Shown piece after piece: positions 63,025-64,000 of a stretch of DNA of 64,000 bases. Below the pieces are notes generated by a model that did no database searches, was not told the DNA's origin, and saw only the letters and a program-made list of their open reading frames with translations. Position numbers and translations under genes: made by a program. The first letter of the stretch is position 1. Each line of letters begins with the position of its first letter. The DNA is taken from assembly GCA_012513515.1 (NCBI GenBank), contig JAAZCA010000009.1:1-64000 (forward strand), given 5' to 3'. This DNA comes from Myxococcales bacterium (GTDB lineage: Bacteria > UBA10199 > 2-02-FULL-44-16 > JAAZCA01).

Positions 63025-64000
63025 TCAGTTCTGCGATCTCTTCTCGCGTATATCGCCGCGAGCGAATATCGAGGCGACGAAGTTGAGGACATCGGTAGAG
63101 CAGGTCTCGCAGTATCCGTAATTCTTGATGAGCCTGCTCTTTACCACATCTATCTTCTCCTGCGTATCCTTGTCGATTACGCTGGAAACGAGGCTCGTAA
63201 GTTTTATCGAATCCTTCTGATCCTCGAAGAGTTTCAGCTCAAGCGCTTTATGAAGGCGCTCGTTGGTCCGGTAGCTGAACTTCTTTCCTTCCAGAGATAG
63301 CGCGCCGATGTAGTTCATTATCTCGCGCCTGAAATCATCCTTGCGGCTCTCAGGAATATCTATTTTTTCCTCGATCGAGCGCATTAGTCTCTCGTCGGGC
63401 TCCTCATTCTGACCGGTGTATGGATTCTTGACCTTCTCCCTCTGCGTATAGGCCTTGAGGTTATCGATATAGTTCGAGCACAGTCTGGATATCGCCTCTT
63501 CATCGGCGGATATCGCCCTCTGCACTTCGTTCTTCACGATATCTTCATATTCCTCTTTGACGACGGTGAGCATCTCAAGGAATTTTTTTCTCTGCTCATC
63601 GCTTTTAATCATGGAGTGATGGCGCAGGCCGGACTCAAGTTCATTGATTACCATGAAGGGATTTACACACCCGCCGCCGACATCAGAAACCAGGGCGTTG
63701 GAAATTTTATCCTGAATGTAACGCGGCGATATCCCCTCGAGCCCCTCGCGCTTGCCTTCCTTGCGCAACTCCTTGACGTTGTCCTCGGTAAAACCTGGGA
63801 GAGACTTGCCGTCGTAGAGCTTTAGCTTCTGCATCAGGGTAAGGTTGGCTTTCTTCGGCTCTTCAAGCCTAGTGAGAATCGCCCACATCGCCGCCATCTC
63901 GATCGTATGCGGAGCTATATGCTTTCCGCTGACGCGATTCGGACCGTAGTCCTTCTGATAAACCTTAACCTCCTCTGAAAGTTTGGTAATATACGGGATA
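63025..64000 (-). CDS. prkA: PrkA serine protein kinase, C-terminal part (cut by window edge)
   Basis: The frame is open to the window end, so about 325 C-terminal residues are seen. They contain the [20 protein letters not shown] segment, [15 protein letters not shown] and the PrkA C-terminal domain ([31 protein letters not shown]). The N-terminal AAA+ part lies beyond base 64000. PrkA is an AAA protease/kinase-type stress protein. It is first in the set prkA-yhbH-spoVR, with intergenic gaps of about 10 bp. Confidence 0.95.
   Translation of the reverse strand, partial: IPYITKLSEEVKVYQKDYGPNRVSGKHIAPHTIEMAAMWAILTRLEEPKKANLTLMQKLKLYDGKSLPGFTEDNVKELRKEGKREGLEGISPRYIQDKISNALVSDVGGGCVNPFMVINELESGLRHHSMIKSDEQRKKFLEMLTVVKEEYEDIVKNEVQRAISADEEAISRLCSNYIDNLKAYTQREKVKNPYTGQNEEPDERLMRSIEEKIDIPESRKDDFRREIMNYIGALSLEGKKFSYRTNERLHKALELKLFEDQKDSIKLTSLVSSVIDKDTQEKIDVVKSRLIKNYGYCETCSTDVLNFVASIFARGDIREKRSQN

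Overview
The window is about 64 kb of gene-dense bacterial chromosome with no rRNA, prophage, insertion sequence or CRISPR array. Gene content (hybrid cluster protein, desulfoferrodoxin, rubrerythrin, flavodiiron protein, RlpA and SLT lytic enzymes, FHA-sigma54 regulator, HD-GYP, PrkA-YhbH-SpoVR) suggests a Gram-negative anaerobe or microaerophile of deltaproteobacterial type. The lineage is inferred from content only.

Layout. 0-6.4 kb is an accessory region: two tandem AAA/DUF4143 ATPases, a winged-helix regulator coupled to a nucleotide-sugar epimerase, a four-helix-bundle (S23-type) gene, a NusG/RfaH paralog, and dense repeats. 6.4-8.9 kb holds a DMT transporter, tRNA-Lys(CTT) and a DUF89 protein. 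8.9-13 kb is a nitrosative-stress group (Hcp, ferredoxin, Crp/Fnr regulator, TSUP transporter). 13-18.6 kb holds GNAT, DUF2156, transketolase, a metal permease and an FAA hydrolase. 18.8-23.8 kb is an oxygen/peroxide defence operon behind a PerR-type regulator (rubrerythrin, Tpx, superoxide reductase, ferritin, ferritin-like protein, flavin reductase, rubredoxin), with flavodiiron protein next to it. 23.9-27.3 kb holds DUF364, phosphofructokinase and pyruvate kinase. 27.6-35.1 kb holds an HtrA-like protease, uridine kinase, a lytic transglycosylase, a CHASE2-cyclase, an M24 peptidase and RlpA. 35.2-39.4 kb is a proline/ornithine catabolic operon with a NUDIX hydrolase. 39.5-44.3 kb holds valS, nadC and malic enzyme. 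44.4-57.5 kb holds an M23 peptidase, FHA-sigma54 activator, AmrS-type radical SAM enzyme, coiled-coil protein, nadA, ligA, a histidine phosphatase, an M16 peptidase, a HhH-GPD glycosylase and small proteins. 57.7-64 kb holds an HD-GYP response regulator, an epimerase, a CruF-like protein and spoVR-yhbH-prkA (prkA cut by the window edge).

The most unusual content is repetitive. (1) Two roughly 466-bp direct repeats (4485-4952 and 5830-6295) flank the NusG paralog. Each folds into two long nested hairpin domains, and the copies differ by paired substitutions that keep a stem, which suggests a structured RNA or structured DNA element. (2) Several families of degenerate 7-bp tandem repeats occur. 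One family forms inverted arms around the four-helix gene and makes two in-frame palindromic insertions in the epimerase gene; another sits in frame in the ferredoxin linker. (3) A tandem HipB-type operator has no hipBA beside it. (4) The tRNA-Lys sits inside a long nested hairpin. (5) Several genes lack a Shine-Dalgarno sequence and have a -10 box 6-9 nt before the ATG, consistent with leaderless mRNAs.
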